This document shows positions 24,379-33,253 of a DNA stretch of 43,091 nucleotides, piece by piece. Every line of letters starts with the position of its first letter. Position 1 is the first letter of the stretch. The notes below the pieces were generated by a model, which was not told the origin of the DNA, did no database searches, and saw nothing but the letters and a program-made list of their open reading frames with translations. A program made the position numbers and the translations under genes. Source of the DNA: an uncultured Prevotellaceae bacterium (GTDB lineage: Bacteria; Bacteroidota; Bacteroidia; Bacteroidales; Bacteroidaceae); NCBI GenBank assembly GCA_946415365.1, contig CAMKSE010000027.1, positions 1-43,091 on the forward strand, given 5' to 3'.

Positions 24379-25130
24379 GATCTTACGAATTCATAGCCGA
24401 GCCCTTCCATTGCGACTTCTCGCAGCGGCTCTTTATGGGGCATCTCGGCAATCATATGCTTAACGCCGCAGACTACCACTCCTCGGCGCGTGGTTTTGGC
24501 ATGAAATACCTCATGACTATCAATCGCTCGTGGGTACTCTCACGACTGGCCATCGAGTTGGATGAGATGCCACAGCAATATACCAAGTTTCGGGTGGAGA
24601 CCTGGGTGGAGTCGGCCATGCGCTACTTCACTTCGCGTAACTTCTGCGTCGTCGACGATGATGGTAAGGTGTATGGCTACGGCCGTAGCATCTGGGCGAT
24701 GATCGATACGGAGAGCCGTCAGCCGACTGACATTTTCTCTATCGACAATGGTGCCATCAACAACTGGATTGTGAAGGATAAGGAATGTCCTATCGATAAG
24801 GGCGGACGAGTGAAGATGACTGACGAGGCCCAGCTCGTACGCACCATTGATACCTATTATAATGATGTAGACATCAACGGTCATATCAACTCCGTGAAGT
24901 ATATCGAGCATGTGCTCGACCTCTGGCCCCTCGAGTGGTACCGCCATCACCGCATTCGCCGCTTCGAGATAGCCTATGTGGCAGAGGCCCATGCAGGCGA
25001 CAGCCTCTCCTTTTACAAAGAGTCCGTAGAAGACCTCTCATACAACGTTCGCATTGTCAAGACCTCTCCCGACAGTCCTGACCACGTTGAGGTGTGTCGC
25101 AGCAAGGTCGTTTTCATCACTGAGAAATAA
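24366..25130 (+). CDS. Acyl-ACP thioesterase
   Basis: This FatA/FatB-type enzyme (PF01643) would release fatty acids from acyl carrier protein in the cytosol. The ATG at 24366 gives 254 residues (MDKIGSYEF). Two hotdog domains are seen. The second, near residue 165, has the catalytic motif D-x-N-G-H-I-N-S-V-K-Y, which matches the plant and bacterial thioesterase signature. In Bacteroidales, as I recall, this gene often sits beside ilvD-ilvB-ilvN and ilvC, which may reflect a link to branched-chain fatty acid supply (inference). It overlaps the GH53 gene by 13 bases. Confidence 0.9.
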   Translation: MDKIGSYEFIAEPFHCDFSQRLFMGHLGNHMLNAADYHSSARGFGMKYLMTINRSWVLSRLAIELDEMPQQYTKFRVETWVESAMRYFTSRNFCVVDDDGKVYGYGRSIWAMIDTESRQPTDIFSIDNGAINNWIVKDKECPIDKGGRVKMTDEAQLVRTIDTYYNDVDINGHINSVKYIEHVLDLWPLEWYRHHRIRRFEIAYVAEAHAGDSLSFYKESVEDLSYNVRIVKTSPDSPDHVEVCRSKVVFITEK

Positions 25131-25146
25131 AAAAATAATTATCATT

Positions 25147-26649
25147 ATGAATACAAAATTGTTTATTTTACTCCTTAATCTGCTCTTCTGTTGTGTCGTA
25201 GTCAATGCACAAAACGACCAGAAGAGCGACCTCCACAAGCGTGCCGAGGCCGTAGACCCGGTACATAACATCGCTAATGCTCGTTCAATGTTTATTCACG
25301 CCTTCAACGACTACTATAACAAGGGTCAGATTATGCTCGGCGTGGAGTGTGCCGTTAAGGCAACGGCTCTCTATTACAGGGAGAACTACTACAAGGAAGC
25401 CTTCGACCTCTTGCGTCGTGCTGATGAGGTCATCAACGCCGCCAGTGCCAGCGGCAGCGAGAAAGCTGCCATGCATTACCCCGTTACTAAGGAGCGTCTG
25501 CAGATGTACATCAAACTTAGGAAGAGTGATAGCGCCAAGGACCAGCTCACCATCCTTGAGGGGCTCGCATCACAATCGGGACAGGAGAGTGTGAAGAACG
25601 ATCTCCTCTACACCAAGGCCATCTACTATTACACTTTCGGCATGAACGCCCAGGGCAACGCCGTGTTCAAGGAGATGGCCGACAAACTCACCGCCAAGAA
25701 AGACTACGACAAGGTCGACGAGGTGTATAAAACGCTTATAGCCAATGGTCGCCGTAGCAACAATGCCAACATGGTGGCACAGTCATACAGCAACTACCTC
25801 GCCTGGAAAGACTCCACCAATGCCATGAAGCATGCAGACGAGATAAAAGCCCTTAAGCAGCAAATTGCTGACAACGAGGCTTCCATCTCTGAGAAAGACA
25901 GTTCACTCACCACACGTCAGCTGATCATCATCGGACTCTGCATCCTTGCCGCAGCCCTTGCCGCAGCCCTTGCCGTGGGAGCATTCGTATTGTTGCGCTA
26001 CATACTCCTCACACGTAAGCAGAAGAAGACCATCCGTCTGGCCAATGAGAGTAACGCCCTAAAGGCCAAGTTCATCAGTAATATCTCAGCTCAACTTGAC
26101 CCCACATTAAGGAACCTCGACAGTAGCATTCCAGAGGTGAAGGCCTTGATGGATTTTTCACAACACATACAGACGCTTTCCCAACTAGAGAACAGCACAG
26201 ATTCCATCGAACTGGAAGACACCCAGATGCCGCCGTTCTGCGAGGGTCTGATGGACCAGATCCGAGATAAGGTGAAGTCTGGTGTCACGCTGTCAGTCAA
26301 CGCTCCTAACATGAGTGCCAGTATCCATCGCGACTACGTCTCCCACATCTTGCTTCACCTGCTCAACAACGCAGCCATCTACACTCCTGAGGGAGGAACT
26401 ATCAGTCTCGATTTCAAGAAACGCGGCCCACACGCCTACCAGTTCCTGGTTTCCGACACAGGTGAAGGCATCCCCGAGGAGAAGCGTGAGGACATCTTCA
26501 AGCCCTTCCTCGAGATCCGTGACCTCACCACCGGCGATGGCCTTGGTCTGCCTATCTGTAAGCAGATGGCACTGAAGATGAACGGCGACCTTGACCTCGA
26601 TCCCAAGTTCACCCGAGGCACCCGCTTCATGCTCGACCTCCATACCTGA
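25147..26649 (+). CDS. TPR-membrane-GHKL ATPase protein, kinase-like but lacking the H-box histidine
   Basis: The product has 500 residues. A signal peptide (MNTKLFILLLNLLFCCVVVNA) leads into a periplasmic helical-repeat (TPR-like) region to about 255, then a membrane span (258-286) and a cytoplasmic part. The cytoplasmic part aligns with hybrid sensor kinases: FISNIS at 309-314 is the usual approach to the H box, but the phospho-acceptor position is Ala315 and the following residues are QLDPTL rather than HELRTPL. The GHKL ATPase looks intact: an N box LLNNAAIYTPEGG near 404, DTGEGIPEE near 437, and TGDGLGLPICKQM near 461. It may bind ATP without autophosphorylating on that site. It lies 16 bp after the thioesterase. 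Confidence 0.85.
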   Translation: MNTKLFILLLNLLFCCVVVNAQNDQKSDLHKRAEAVDPVHNIANARSMFIHAFNDYYNKGQIMLGVECAVKATALYYRENYYKEAFDLLRRADEVINAASASGSEKAAMHYPVTKERLQMYIKLRKSDSAKDQLTILEGLASQSGQESVKNDLLYTKAIYYYTFGMNAQGNAVFKEMADKLTAKKDYDKVDEVYKTLIANGRRSNNANMVAQSYSNYLAWKDSTNAMKHADEIKALKQQIADNEASISEKDSSLTTRQLIIIGLCILAAALAAALAVGAFVLLRYILLTRKQKKTIRLANESNALKAKFISNISAQLDPTLRNLDSSIPEVKALMDFSQHIQTLSQLENSTDSIELEDTQMPPFCEGLMDQIRDKVKSGVTLSVNAPNMSASIHRDYVSHILLHLLNNAAIYTPEGGTISLDFKKRGPHAYQFLVSDTGEGIPEEKREDIFKPFLEIRDLTTGDGLGLPICKQMALKMNGDLDLDPKFTRGTRFMLDLHT

Positions 26650-26654
26650 CAAAC

Positions 26655-27299
26655 ATGTATATCGCGGTAGCAGGGAATATAGGCAGCGGAAAGTCCACAC
26701 TGACCCAGTTGCTCGCCCGCCACTACGGGTGGAAGCCACGTTACGAGTCAGTCGACAACAATCCCTATCTTGAAGATTACTACCGCGATATACACCGTTG
26801 GTCGTTCAATCTCGAAATTTACTTCCTCAAGGAGCGCTTCCGCGACCTGCTGGCCATCCATCAAGCTGCCCATACCATTATTCAGGATCGTTCCATTTAC
26901 GAGGGTGTTTACGTCTTCATGGCCAACAATAAGGCCATGGGTAACCTTTCCGACCGTGACTTCGAGACTTATATGGAGTTGTTCCACCAGATGACGTCCA
27001 TCGTACGCCCTCCTGACCTCATGATATACCTCCGTGCCTCCGTACCCCACCTTGTGGGCAATATACAGATGCGTGGTCGCGACTACGAACAGACCATGAA
27101 TCTTGAGTATCTGGAGAACCTGAACCAGCGTTATGACGACTTCATCTACCACAAGTACCCGGGTCGCGTGATGACCGTAGAGAAAGACGACCTTGACTTC
27201 CTCAATCGTCCCCACGACCTCGCCCACATCATTGACCGCATCGACCAGACCCTCTTCGGTCTCTTCCCCGAATATCCAGAAACCCCTAAAACAATATAA
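26655..27299 (+). CDS. Deoxynucleoside kinase, first of a tandem pair
   Basis: This kinase phosphorylates deoxynucleosides for salvage into dNTPs. The 214 residues show the P-loop GNIGSGKST (residues 7-15), the substrate-site segment RWSFNLEIYFLKERF near 48-62, the DRS motif near 78 (IIQDRSIYEGV), and a lid RGRDYEQTM. Only 5 bp separate it from the gene upstream and 3 bp from its paralogue downstream. The specificity (deoxyadenosine, deoxyguanosine or mixed) cannot be read from the sequence. Confidence 0.93.
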   Translation: MYIAVAGNIGSGKSTLTQLLARHYGWKPRYESVDNNPYLEDYYRDIHRWSFNLEIYFLKERFRDLLAIHQAAHTIIQDRSIYEGVYVFMANNKAMGNLSDRDFETYMELFHQMTSIVRPPDLMIYLRASVPHLVGNIQMRGRDYEQTMNLEYLENLNQRYDDFIYHKYPGRVMTVEKDDLDFLNRPHDLAHIIDRIDQTLFGLFPEYPETPKTI

Positions 27300-27302
27300 C
27301 TT

Positions 27303-27923
27303 ATGCACATCGCAGTAGCAGGAAACATCGGCAGTGGCAAGACCACCCTCACCAAATTGCTCTCCCACCGATACGGTTGGACGCCACGTTTCGAACCCGT
27401 TGACAATAATCCCTATCTGGCCGACTTCTACGCTGATATGCCCCGTTGGTCATTTAACCTCCAGATCTACTTTCTCAACAAGCGTTTCAAGGAAGTGGTG
27501 GAAATCTCCAAATCCCAGGATACCATTATACAGGATCGCACAATCTTTGAGGATGCTCGCATCTTCGCACCCAACCTCCACGACCAGGGCATGATGTCAG
27601 ACCGCGACTTCGATAACTATTCCGACCTCTTCGACCTCATGATATCGCTCGTCAAGTTGCCCGACCTCATGATCTACATCCGCTCTTCCATTCCAACCCT
27701 TGTGGCACAGATCCAAAAGCGTGGCCGCGATTATGAGCAGACCATGCGTCTCGACTACCTGCAGGGTCTGGAAAAGCGCTACGAAGATTGGATAGCCACT
27801 TATCGTGGTCCGCTCATTATCGTTGATGGCGACACCTGCAAGTTTGGTGATAATCCCGAACACCTCAAACAGGTTACCGACATGATCGATGCCAAGCTCT
27901 ACGGTCTATTCCCTATGGAGTAA
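27303..27923 (+). CDS. Deoxynucleoside kinase, second of a tandem pair
   Basis: This 206-residue paralogue of the preceding gene shares the same order of motifs: P-loop GNIGSGKTT (7-15), RWSFNLQIYFLNKRF, IIQDRTIFEDA and RGRDYEQTM. By eye the two are similar along their length, so they look like a local duplication. The DRS motif is DRT here. Some Lactobacillus species encode tandem kinases that form a heterodimer with split specificity, which is a possible model. It converges on the lipoprotein gene, with 2 bp between the stops. Confidence 0.93.
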   Translation: MHIAVAGNIGSGKTTLTKLLSHRYGWTPRFEPVDNNPYLADFYADMPRWSFNLQIYFLNKRFKEVVEISKSQDTIIQDRTIFEDARIFAPNLHDQGMMSDRDFDNYSDLFDLMISLVKLPDLMIYIRSSIPTLVAQIQKRGRDYEQTMRLDYLQGLEKRYEDWIATYRGPLIIVDGDTCKFGDNPEHLKQVTDMIDAKLYGLFPME

Positions 27924-27925
27924 GA

Positions 27926-28759
27926 TTATTTCTCTAACCAAGGGCTGAAGAAATCGATAATACCGGCCACCTTGTGGCTGGGATATTGAGTGTGACAGGT
28001 GATACCGCTGATAGAGTCGCCGGTGTTATAGCGCACGAAATAGGTATTCTGCGTTGCCTCCTCGTCCTCGGTGAAGTAGTCATACATTTTACTTTTAAGA
28101 TTTACGGAATTCGCTCTCTCTTGCAGCTTCTGCAAAATGTCGTTACCGACACTCAGGGTCTTGTCGATGCCCCGTTCCGCGTCATGAAGGGTCATTGTAG
28201 CCTCCTCCTCGCCGCGCTTTAGTGTAAACTCCATGTCACGCCCTTTGTTGTTCTTGCTGGTGAACTTGAAATAGTCAATCGCCAATACACCCTTTTGATG
28301 ATTGCGCCATTTCTGGAAATAATCTGAAAGAGCACGACGCATCTCTCGGTAGTTGTCAGGCCAAGCCATGTAACCACCTGAGCTGACGCTACGTTTTGAG
28401 TCGTATTTATAGTACAGACTCCACGAATCGCCGTCGGTAATCCGCCCCTTGGGTTTATAATTCTCTTTGTACTTGTCCGTCTTGTAGGTTTCCATAATGG
28501 CCAGCAGTTCATCAAAGATGACGGAGTCGCTGAGGTAGAACTCCTTCTCGCCAGAAGAACCCTCGTCGATGACGACATTGATTCTTCCGTCTTTCGTGTA
28601 ACTGACGTCATACTTCTCGCCATGCATTGACATGCTGTTATGGTGGTCAAAGCTGAAATAGGTAAGGTGGTCTTTTTTCATTTCGTTGTTGTTTAGCTGG
28701 GGCGACACGCATGAAACAGCCAGTCCCAGTAATCCGGTAAATATAAGAGATCTATTCAT
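27926..28759 (-). CDS. Putative lipoprotein of unknown function
   Basis: I do not recognise the family. From the ATG at 28759 the product has 277 residues, beginning MNRSLIFTGLLGLAVSC, which looks like a lipoprotein signal with Cys17 as the acylation site. An ATG at 28777 would add six residues. The body is hydrophilic with alternating strand-like segments (HLTYFSFDHHNSMSMHGEKYDV, given as residues 32-53, and DGRINVVIDEG), and ends in a segment with HTQYPSHKV. It is the last gene of the long minus-strand run and starts about 80 bp after the DUF4421 gene. Confidence 0.65.
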   Translation of the reverse strand: MNRSLIFTGLLGLAVSCVSPQLNNNEMKKDHLTYFSFDHHNSMSMHGEKYDVSYTKDGRINVVIDEGSSGEKEFYLSDSVIFDELLAIMETYKTDKYKENYKPKGRITDGDSWSLYYKYDSKRSVSSGGYMAWPDNYREMRRALSDYFQKWRNHQKGVLAIDYFKFTSKNNKGRDMEFTLKRGEEEATMTLHDAERGIDKTLSVGNDILQKLQERANSVNLKSKMYDYFTEDEEATQNTYFVRYNTGDSISGITCHTQYPSHKVAGIIDFFSPWLEK

Positions 28760-28840
28760 ATAGGGCATAAATAACATGTTTTGGTAGCTGGAGAAGGGGT
28801 GGTTATTGCTTGCTGCTTGAACTCAGTGGGGATCCCCGCA

Positions 28841-29839
28841 TTATAGTCTCATGCCGACAAAGGCTCGGGCACGCCATTTGTTCTGATTCACCGTCAAGTC
28901 ATTGTCGATGAAAGAATTGCTCATCGTAAGGGTGGCTCCTGCGAAGTAACGAGGCGAAAAGTTATAGATAACGGCGGCTCGTTCGTTAAAGATCATACTG
29001 AAACTCAAGCATTTGGCATCCTTACGCTCACCATTTACGGTCATGTAGTTATTATTGTAGATGACGAAGGTTGGGAGCATGGACAAGTGGATGAGCCACT
29101 TGCCAAGTACACAGTTGTAGCCGTAGCCGCCACCGATACCGAAGAGCCCGATGTGGATATAAAGGTCGTTGGCTTTAGGTGTTTTCTCTTTGAATTCGTC
29201 GGTGGTCTCGATGCTACCGCCTTGATAGCTGATACCTGCGAGCCATGAGCCAGCAGAACGGCGTTGGAGGTAACTCTGGGTAAAGGCGGCTGGATAGGAG
29301 AAGCGACGGTGGTTGAAGACGTAGTAGCCGGCGAGGTTGGCCATCTTCATTTTAACGTCTCCAGCCTCCAGATGTCCAATGGCATTACCTCCTTTTATAT
29401 CACCAGCTAGCGTCGTGGATCGATGGTAGCTGGCATCTAGGCTTAGATGGCTGCTATAGTAAGCGAGGTTGAACTCATAGTCTTTATAGACGCCTTTTAT
29501 CTTGGCAGGGTTGATGGACAAGGCTGCCGAGATTCCTCTGTACGAGGCTCCAATGCTCATGGTGGTCTTGATGTTAGTGTTCAGATCGGCTTTGGAATTG
29601 ACTCCGTCCTTGTCGCCCTTTACGTGGAAATTGTCGCCCGACTGGTTCAACCTTACCTTCAGCGTCAGGCGTGCATCAGGCCTTACGACATAGTTTGTGT
29701 CGTAAGATGTCTTATAGTATCTGGCTGTGAGTGCACTGTCAATCCTCGCCTTCACCAGTTGATGGTGGCTCTGAGCATCGGTATCATTTGAAATGATAAT
29801 AAGAATAGCTACAAATAACCAATAATATACGAATTTCAT
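28841..29839 (-). CDS. DUF4421 family outer-membrane protein
   Basis: The product has 332 residues with a signal peptide (MKFVYYWLFVAILIIISNDTDA). The segment YYKTSYDTNYVVRPDARLTLKVRLNQSG, residues 41-68, and the many later short strands (SIGASYRGISAALS, YNCVLGKWLIHLS, YFAGATLTMSNSFIDND) match the DUF4421 family of Bacteroidetes proteins, predicted to be outer-membrane barrels. The function is unknown. It ends in a barrel-like strand (ARAFVGMRL). It follows pyrF by 34 bp, within which a 5-bp hairpin (29851-29865) is the only visible structure. Confidence 0.8.
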   Translation of the reverse strand: MKFVYYWLFVAILIIISNDTDAQSHHQLVKARIDSALTARYYKTSYDTNYVVRPDARLTLKVRLNQSGDNFHVKGDKDGVNSKADLNTNIKTTMSIGASYRGISAALSINPAKIKGVYKDYEFNLAYYSSHLSLDASYHRSTTLAGDIKGGNAIGHLEAGDVKMKMANLAGYYVFNHRRFSYPAAFTQSYLQRRSAGSWLAGISYQGGSIETTDEFKEKTPKANDLYIHIGLFGIGGGYGYNCVLGKWLIHLSMLPTFVIYNNNYMTVNGERKDAKCLSFSMIFNERAAVIYNFSPRYFAGATLTMSNSFIDNDLTVNQNKWRARAFVGMRL

Positions 29840-29873
29840 TCTTCAGTGGTTTCGCGTTATGCGAAGTTTCCAT

Positions 29874-30722
29874 TTATTTTGCTAATTCGATGGCCATCTG
29901 CTGCTGGAGCTCGCGGGCTTTCTGGGCAGCAACCTCAGCGAAATCCTCACCATTGGAGGCGTAGATGATGCCACGGGAAGAGTTCACGAGCAGTCCGCAG
30001 TCCTTCGTCATGCCATAGCGGCACACTTCCTGCAGCGAGCCTCCTTGGGCTCCAACGCCGGGAACGAGGAAGAAGTGGTCTGGGGCGACCTTGCGGATGT
30101 CCTCGAACATACGTCCCTGCGTGGCGCCAACAACGTACATCATGTTATCGGCATTTCCCCACTGCTGGCTCTGTCTCAGAACTTTCTCAAACAGACGTTC
30201 ACCATTGGCGTCTTCCGTCAGCTGGAAATCGTGAGAGCCTTTGTTTGAAGTCAGAGCGAGGAGGATGACCCATTTACCGTCGTAGCCCAGGAAGGGCATG
30301 ACGCTGTCTTCACCCATGTAAGGGGCAACGGTGAGGGCATCGACGTCGTTCTGCTCGAAGAATGTCTTGGCATACATTTTTGACGTGTTGCCTATGTCAC
30401 CACGCTTGGCATCGGCGATGATGAAGTGTTTGGGGTACTCCTCTTTCAGATACTCTACGGTGGCCTCGAAAGCTAGCAGACCGTCAACGCCGTAGGCCTC
30501 ATAGAAGGCTAGATTGGGCTTATAGGCGACACAGTAGGGTGCTGTGGCATCAATGATGAGGGCGTTGAACTCGCAGAGGGCGCGGAACACGTAGTCCTCG
30601 CCGTCCTTGGCTTTAGCCTCATCGATGATGCACTGTGGGATTTTGTCGATATCCGTATCGAGACCAACGCAGAGAAAACTCTGCTTCTCCTTAATCTGCT
30701 CTATCAGTTCTTTGCGTGTCAT
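29874..30722 (-). CDS. pyrF: Orotidine 5'-phosphate decarboxylase
   Basis: PyrF decarboxylates OMP to UMP, the last step of pyrimidine synthesis. The 282 residues belong to the longer (type 2) family. FLCVGLDTDIDKIP opens the barrel, YKPNLAFYEAYG binds substrate, and DAKRGDIGNT near 103-112 holds the catalytic lysine and aspartates. VPGVGAQGGSL and NSSRGIIYA close the phosphate site. It begins one base after the stop of the small membrane protein gene, so translation is probably coupled to it. Confidence 0.96.
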   Translation of the reverse strand: MTRKELIEQIKEKQSFLCVGLDTDIDKIPQCIIDEAKAKDGEDYVFRALCEFNALIIDATAPYCVAYKPNLAFYEAYGVDGLLAFEATVEYLKEEYPKHFIIADAKRGDIGNTSKMYAKTFFEQNDVDALTVAPYMGEDSVMPFLGYDGKWVILLALTSNKGSHDFQLTEDANGERLFEKVLRQSQQWGNADNMMYVVGATQGRMFEDIRKVAPDHFFLVPGVGAQGGSLQEVCRYGMTKDCGLLVNSSRGIIYASNGEDFAEVAAQKARELQQQMAIELAK

Positions 30723-30723
30723 A

Positions 30724-30939
30724 TTATTTGTTTTTTAGATAACGATAAGACAGGTAAAAAAGGACTACAAGCGCCCACCAAAGGATGAGGACACCGAAAC
30801 CAACCCAGAGGTTATCTAGTTCTCTGCTTATCCATCCACATGGGATAATTCCCAACGCTCCCATGAAGTTCATGATGAAATGTTCTTTATTGAACCCCTC
30901 TTTCATGGGTGCCCAGAACTTTTTCAATTTATCGCTCAT
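30724..30939 (-). CDS. Small membrane protein, 71 residues, unknown function
   Basis: I do not recognise this protein. It has a charged N-terminus (MSDKLKKFWAPMKEGFNKEH), a short hydrophobic segment (FIMNFMGALGIIPCGW, 22-37) and a stronger membrane span (about 44-66, WVGFGVLILWWALVVLFYL), ending in RYLKNK. It starts one base after the prfA stop and ends one base before the pyrF start, spacing that supports a real gene rather than chance. It probably lies in the inner membrane with both ends cytoplasmic. Confidence 0.7.
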   Translation of the reverse strand: MSDKLKKFWAPMKEGFNKEHFIMNFMGALGIIPCGWISRELDNLWVGFGVLILWWALVVLFYLSYRYLKNK

Positions 30940-30940
30940 A

Positions 30941-32050
30941 TTACAGCTCTGTTTCTTTCATGCGTTCAGCGTTTTCAGCTACAGTCAGTGCATCGATCAT
31001 GGCTTGAATGTCACCTCCGAGGAAGCCCTGTAAGTCATGGGTGGTGTAGCCGATGCGGTGGTCGGTGACGCGGCCCTGGGGGAAATTGTAGGTGCGGATC
31101 TTAGCACTTCGGTCGCCCGTCGAGACAAGACTCTTTCGGCGCGAGGCGATGTCATCCATATACTTTTGGTGCTCCTTGTCGTAGATAAAGGTGTATAGAC
31201 GCGAGAGGGCACGCTCCTTGTTCTTCGGTTGGTCGCGCGTCTCGGTACACTCGATAAGTATCTCCTCGGTCTCGCCAGTGTTGGGATTTTTCCACATATA
31301 ACGCAGGCGTACACCGGACTCCACCTTGTTTACATTCTGACCACCAGCACCGCTGGAGCGGAAAGTGTCCCATTTGATCTCACCTTCGTTCACGTGCACC
31401 TCAAACTTGTCAGCCTCGGGCAGCACGGCCACTGTGGCAGCAGAGGTGTGCATACGTCCTTGAGTCTCTGTGGCGGGCACTCGCTGCACGCGGTGAACAC
31501 CAGACTCGTATTTCAGCGTGCCATAGACATCGGCTCCTGATACGGCGAAGTCGATTTCCTTGAAACCGCCCACAGCTCCCTCGGAGACACTGGTGATTGA
31601 GAGCTGCCAGCCCTTCGACTCGCAATAGCTCTTGTACATCTTGAACAGGTCGCCAGCGAAGAGACAAGCCTCGTCGCCACCAGTACCGGCACGAATCTCC
31701 ATCTGTACGTTCTTCGCATCCTCTGGGTCTTTGGGAATCAGTGCTATCTTGATTTCCTCTTCAAGTTTTGGTTGAAGCTCCTCATTGGCTGCAAGTTCCT
31801 CGCGGGCCATCTCCTTCATCTCAGGATCGGTCTCGTTGGCAAGGATGTCCTTGGCCTCCTTGATGCCGTTCAGACAGTTGATGTAACGCTTACGGGCATC
31901 CATGATGTCACCTAGGTCTTTGTATTCCTTAGTCAGTTTTACAAAACGGTTTTGATCGGCTATCACGTCGGGGTCTGTAATCAGTGTAGACACCTCCTCG
32001 AAGCGTGCCTCCAAGCCGTCGAGTTTCTGCAATATACTGTTATTGTCCAT
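30941..32050 (-). CDS. prfA: Peptide chain release factor 1
   Basis: RF1 reads UAA and UAG stop codons and triggers peptide release. The 369 residues include the GGQ loop (FRSSGAGGQNVNKVES near 229-244) that reaches the peptidyl-transferase centre. The codon-recognition segment contains PATETQGRMHTS near 195-206, where the PxT (here PAT) motif distinguishes RF1 from RF2. The C-terminus includes TYNFPQGRVTDHRI, also RF1-type. It lies 11 bp after purM and one base before the small membrane protein gene. Confidence 0.96.
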   Translation of the reverse strand: MDNNSILQKLDGLEARFEEVSTLITDPDVIADQNRFVKLTKEYKDLGDIMDARKRYINCLNGIKEAKDILANETDPEMKEMAREELAANEELQPKLEEEIKIALIPKDPEDAKNVQMEIRAGTGGDEACLFAGDLFKMYKSYCESKGWQLSITSVSEGAVGGFKEIDFAVSGADVYGTLKYESGVHRVQRVPATETQGRMHTSAATVAVLPEADKFEVHVNEGEIKWDTFRSSGAGGQNVNKVESGVRLRYMWKNPNTGETEEILIECTETRDQPKNKERALSRLYTFIYDKEHQKYMDDIASRRKSLVSTGDRSAKIRTYNFPQGRVTDHRIGYTTHDLQGFLGGDIQAMIDALTVAENAERMKETEL

Positions 32051-32061
32051 GTTTTCTGTTG

Positions 32062-33225
32062 TTAATAATCAAATGTGCCGAACTCGGATTGGATGGTCAG
32101 ACTCTTGGATCCTTCTTCGATATGACCTACAACCTGAGCGTCGATGTTAAATGTTCTGGCTATGTTTATAACCTGCTCGGCAATCTCGGGACGGATGTAA
32201 ATCTCCATGCGATGCCCCATGTTGAACACCTGGTACATCTCGCGCCAATCGGTGCCGGAACACTCGTGGATAGCGCGGAAGAGTGGGGGCACGGGGAACA
32301 TGTTGTCCTTGATCACCCGGCAATTGTCATTCACAAAGTGCAACACCTTTGTCTGAGCGCCGCCAGTACAGTGAACCATTCCATGGATCTCAGGACGCAG
32401 CTCGTCGAGCAACTTCTTAATGACTGGGGCATAAGTGCGCGTAGGCGACAGTACAAGCTGTCCTGCATCGACAGGAGAGCCTTCTACTGTGTCAGTAAGG
32501 TGGTATCTGCCACTGTAAACAAGCTCGTCAGGCACAGTGTGGTCGTAGCTCTCAGGATAGTTCTCTGCGAGGTATTTGGCGAAGACGTCATGGCGTGCGG
32601 AGGTGAGGCCGTTTGAGCCCATACCTCCATTGTAACGCTTCTCGTAGGTAGCCTGTCCTGTAGAGGAGAGGCCCACGATGACATCGCCAGGACGGATGTT
32701 CGCATTGTCGATGACGTCAGCGCGACGCATGCGGCAGGTAACGGTGGAGTCGACAATGATAGTGCGCACGAGGTCGCCAACGTCGGCCGTCTCACCACCT
32801 GTGGGCCAGATGCCAATACCCATCTCACGGAGTTCTGCCAGCAGCTCGTCGGTGCCGTTGATGATGGCTGATATCACCTCACCTGGGATGAGCATCTTGT
32901 TGCGGCCAATGGTGCTGGAAACAAGAATGTTGTCCACGGCTCCTACACAGAGCAGGTCGTCAGTGTTCATTACGATGGCGTCTTGGGCGATGCCCTTCCA
33001 AACAGAAAGGTCACCGGTCTCTTTCCAGTACATGTAGGCGAGTGCCGACTTCGTGCCGGCGCCGTCAGCGTGCATAATGTTACAATACTCGGGGTCGCCG
33101 CCCAGAATGTCAGGGATGATCTTGCAGAAAGCCTGTGGGAAGATCCCCTTGTCAATGTTCTTTATCGCGTTGTGTACGTCTTCCTTGGCGGCACTCACGC
33201 CACGCATCATATATCTGTTGTCCAT
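32062..33225 (-). CDS. purM: Phosphoribosylformylglycinamidine cyclo-ligase (AIR synthetase)
   Basis: PurM closes the imidazole ring to form AIR in purine synthesis. The 387 residues are longer than the E. coli enzyme (345), as is usual in the Bacteroidetes form. HADGAGTKSALAYMYW near 53-68 and AQDAIVMNTDDLLCVGA near 81-97 bind ATP and substrate, PTGGETADVGDLVR follows near 141, and VIVGLSSTGQATYEKRYNGG is another conserved segment. The gene stands between aroE (28 bp) and prfA (11 bp) in a long run of genes on the same strand. Confidence 0.95.
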   Translation of the reverse strand: MDNRYMMRGVSAAKEDVHNAIKNIDKGIFPQAFCKIIPDILGGDPEYCNIMHADGAGTKSALAYMYWKETGDLSVWKGIAQDAIVMNTDDLLCVGAVDNILVSSTIGRNKMLIPGEVISAIINGTDELLAELREMGIGIWPTGGETADVGDLVRTIIVDSTVTCRMRRADVIDNANIRPGDVIVGLSSTGQATYEKRYNGGMGSNGLTSARHDVFAKYLAENYPESYDHTVPDELVYSGRYHLTDTVEGSPVDAGQLVLSPTRTYAPVIKKLLDELRPEIHGMVHCTGGAQTKVLHFVNDNCRVIKDNMFPVPPLFRAIHECSGTDWREMYQVFNMGHRMEIYIRPEIAEQVINIARTFNIDAQVVGHIEEGSKSLTIQSEFGTFDY

Positions 33226-33253
33226 CTCATTCTTTATTTGTTTCTATGTTCTC

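Noticed and set aside
28828..28837. GGGGATCCCC palindrome after the DUF4421 gene as a terminator
   Set aside because: The stem has no loop and no following T tract.
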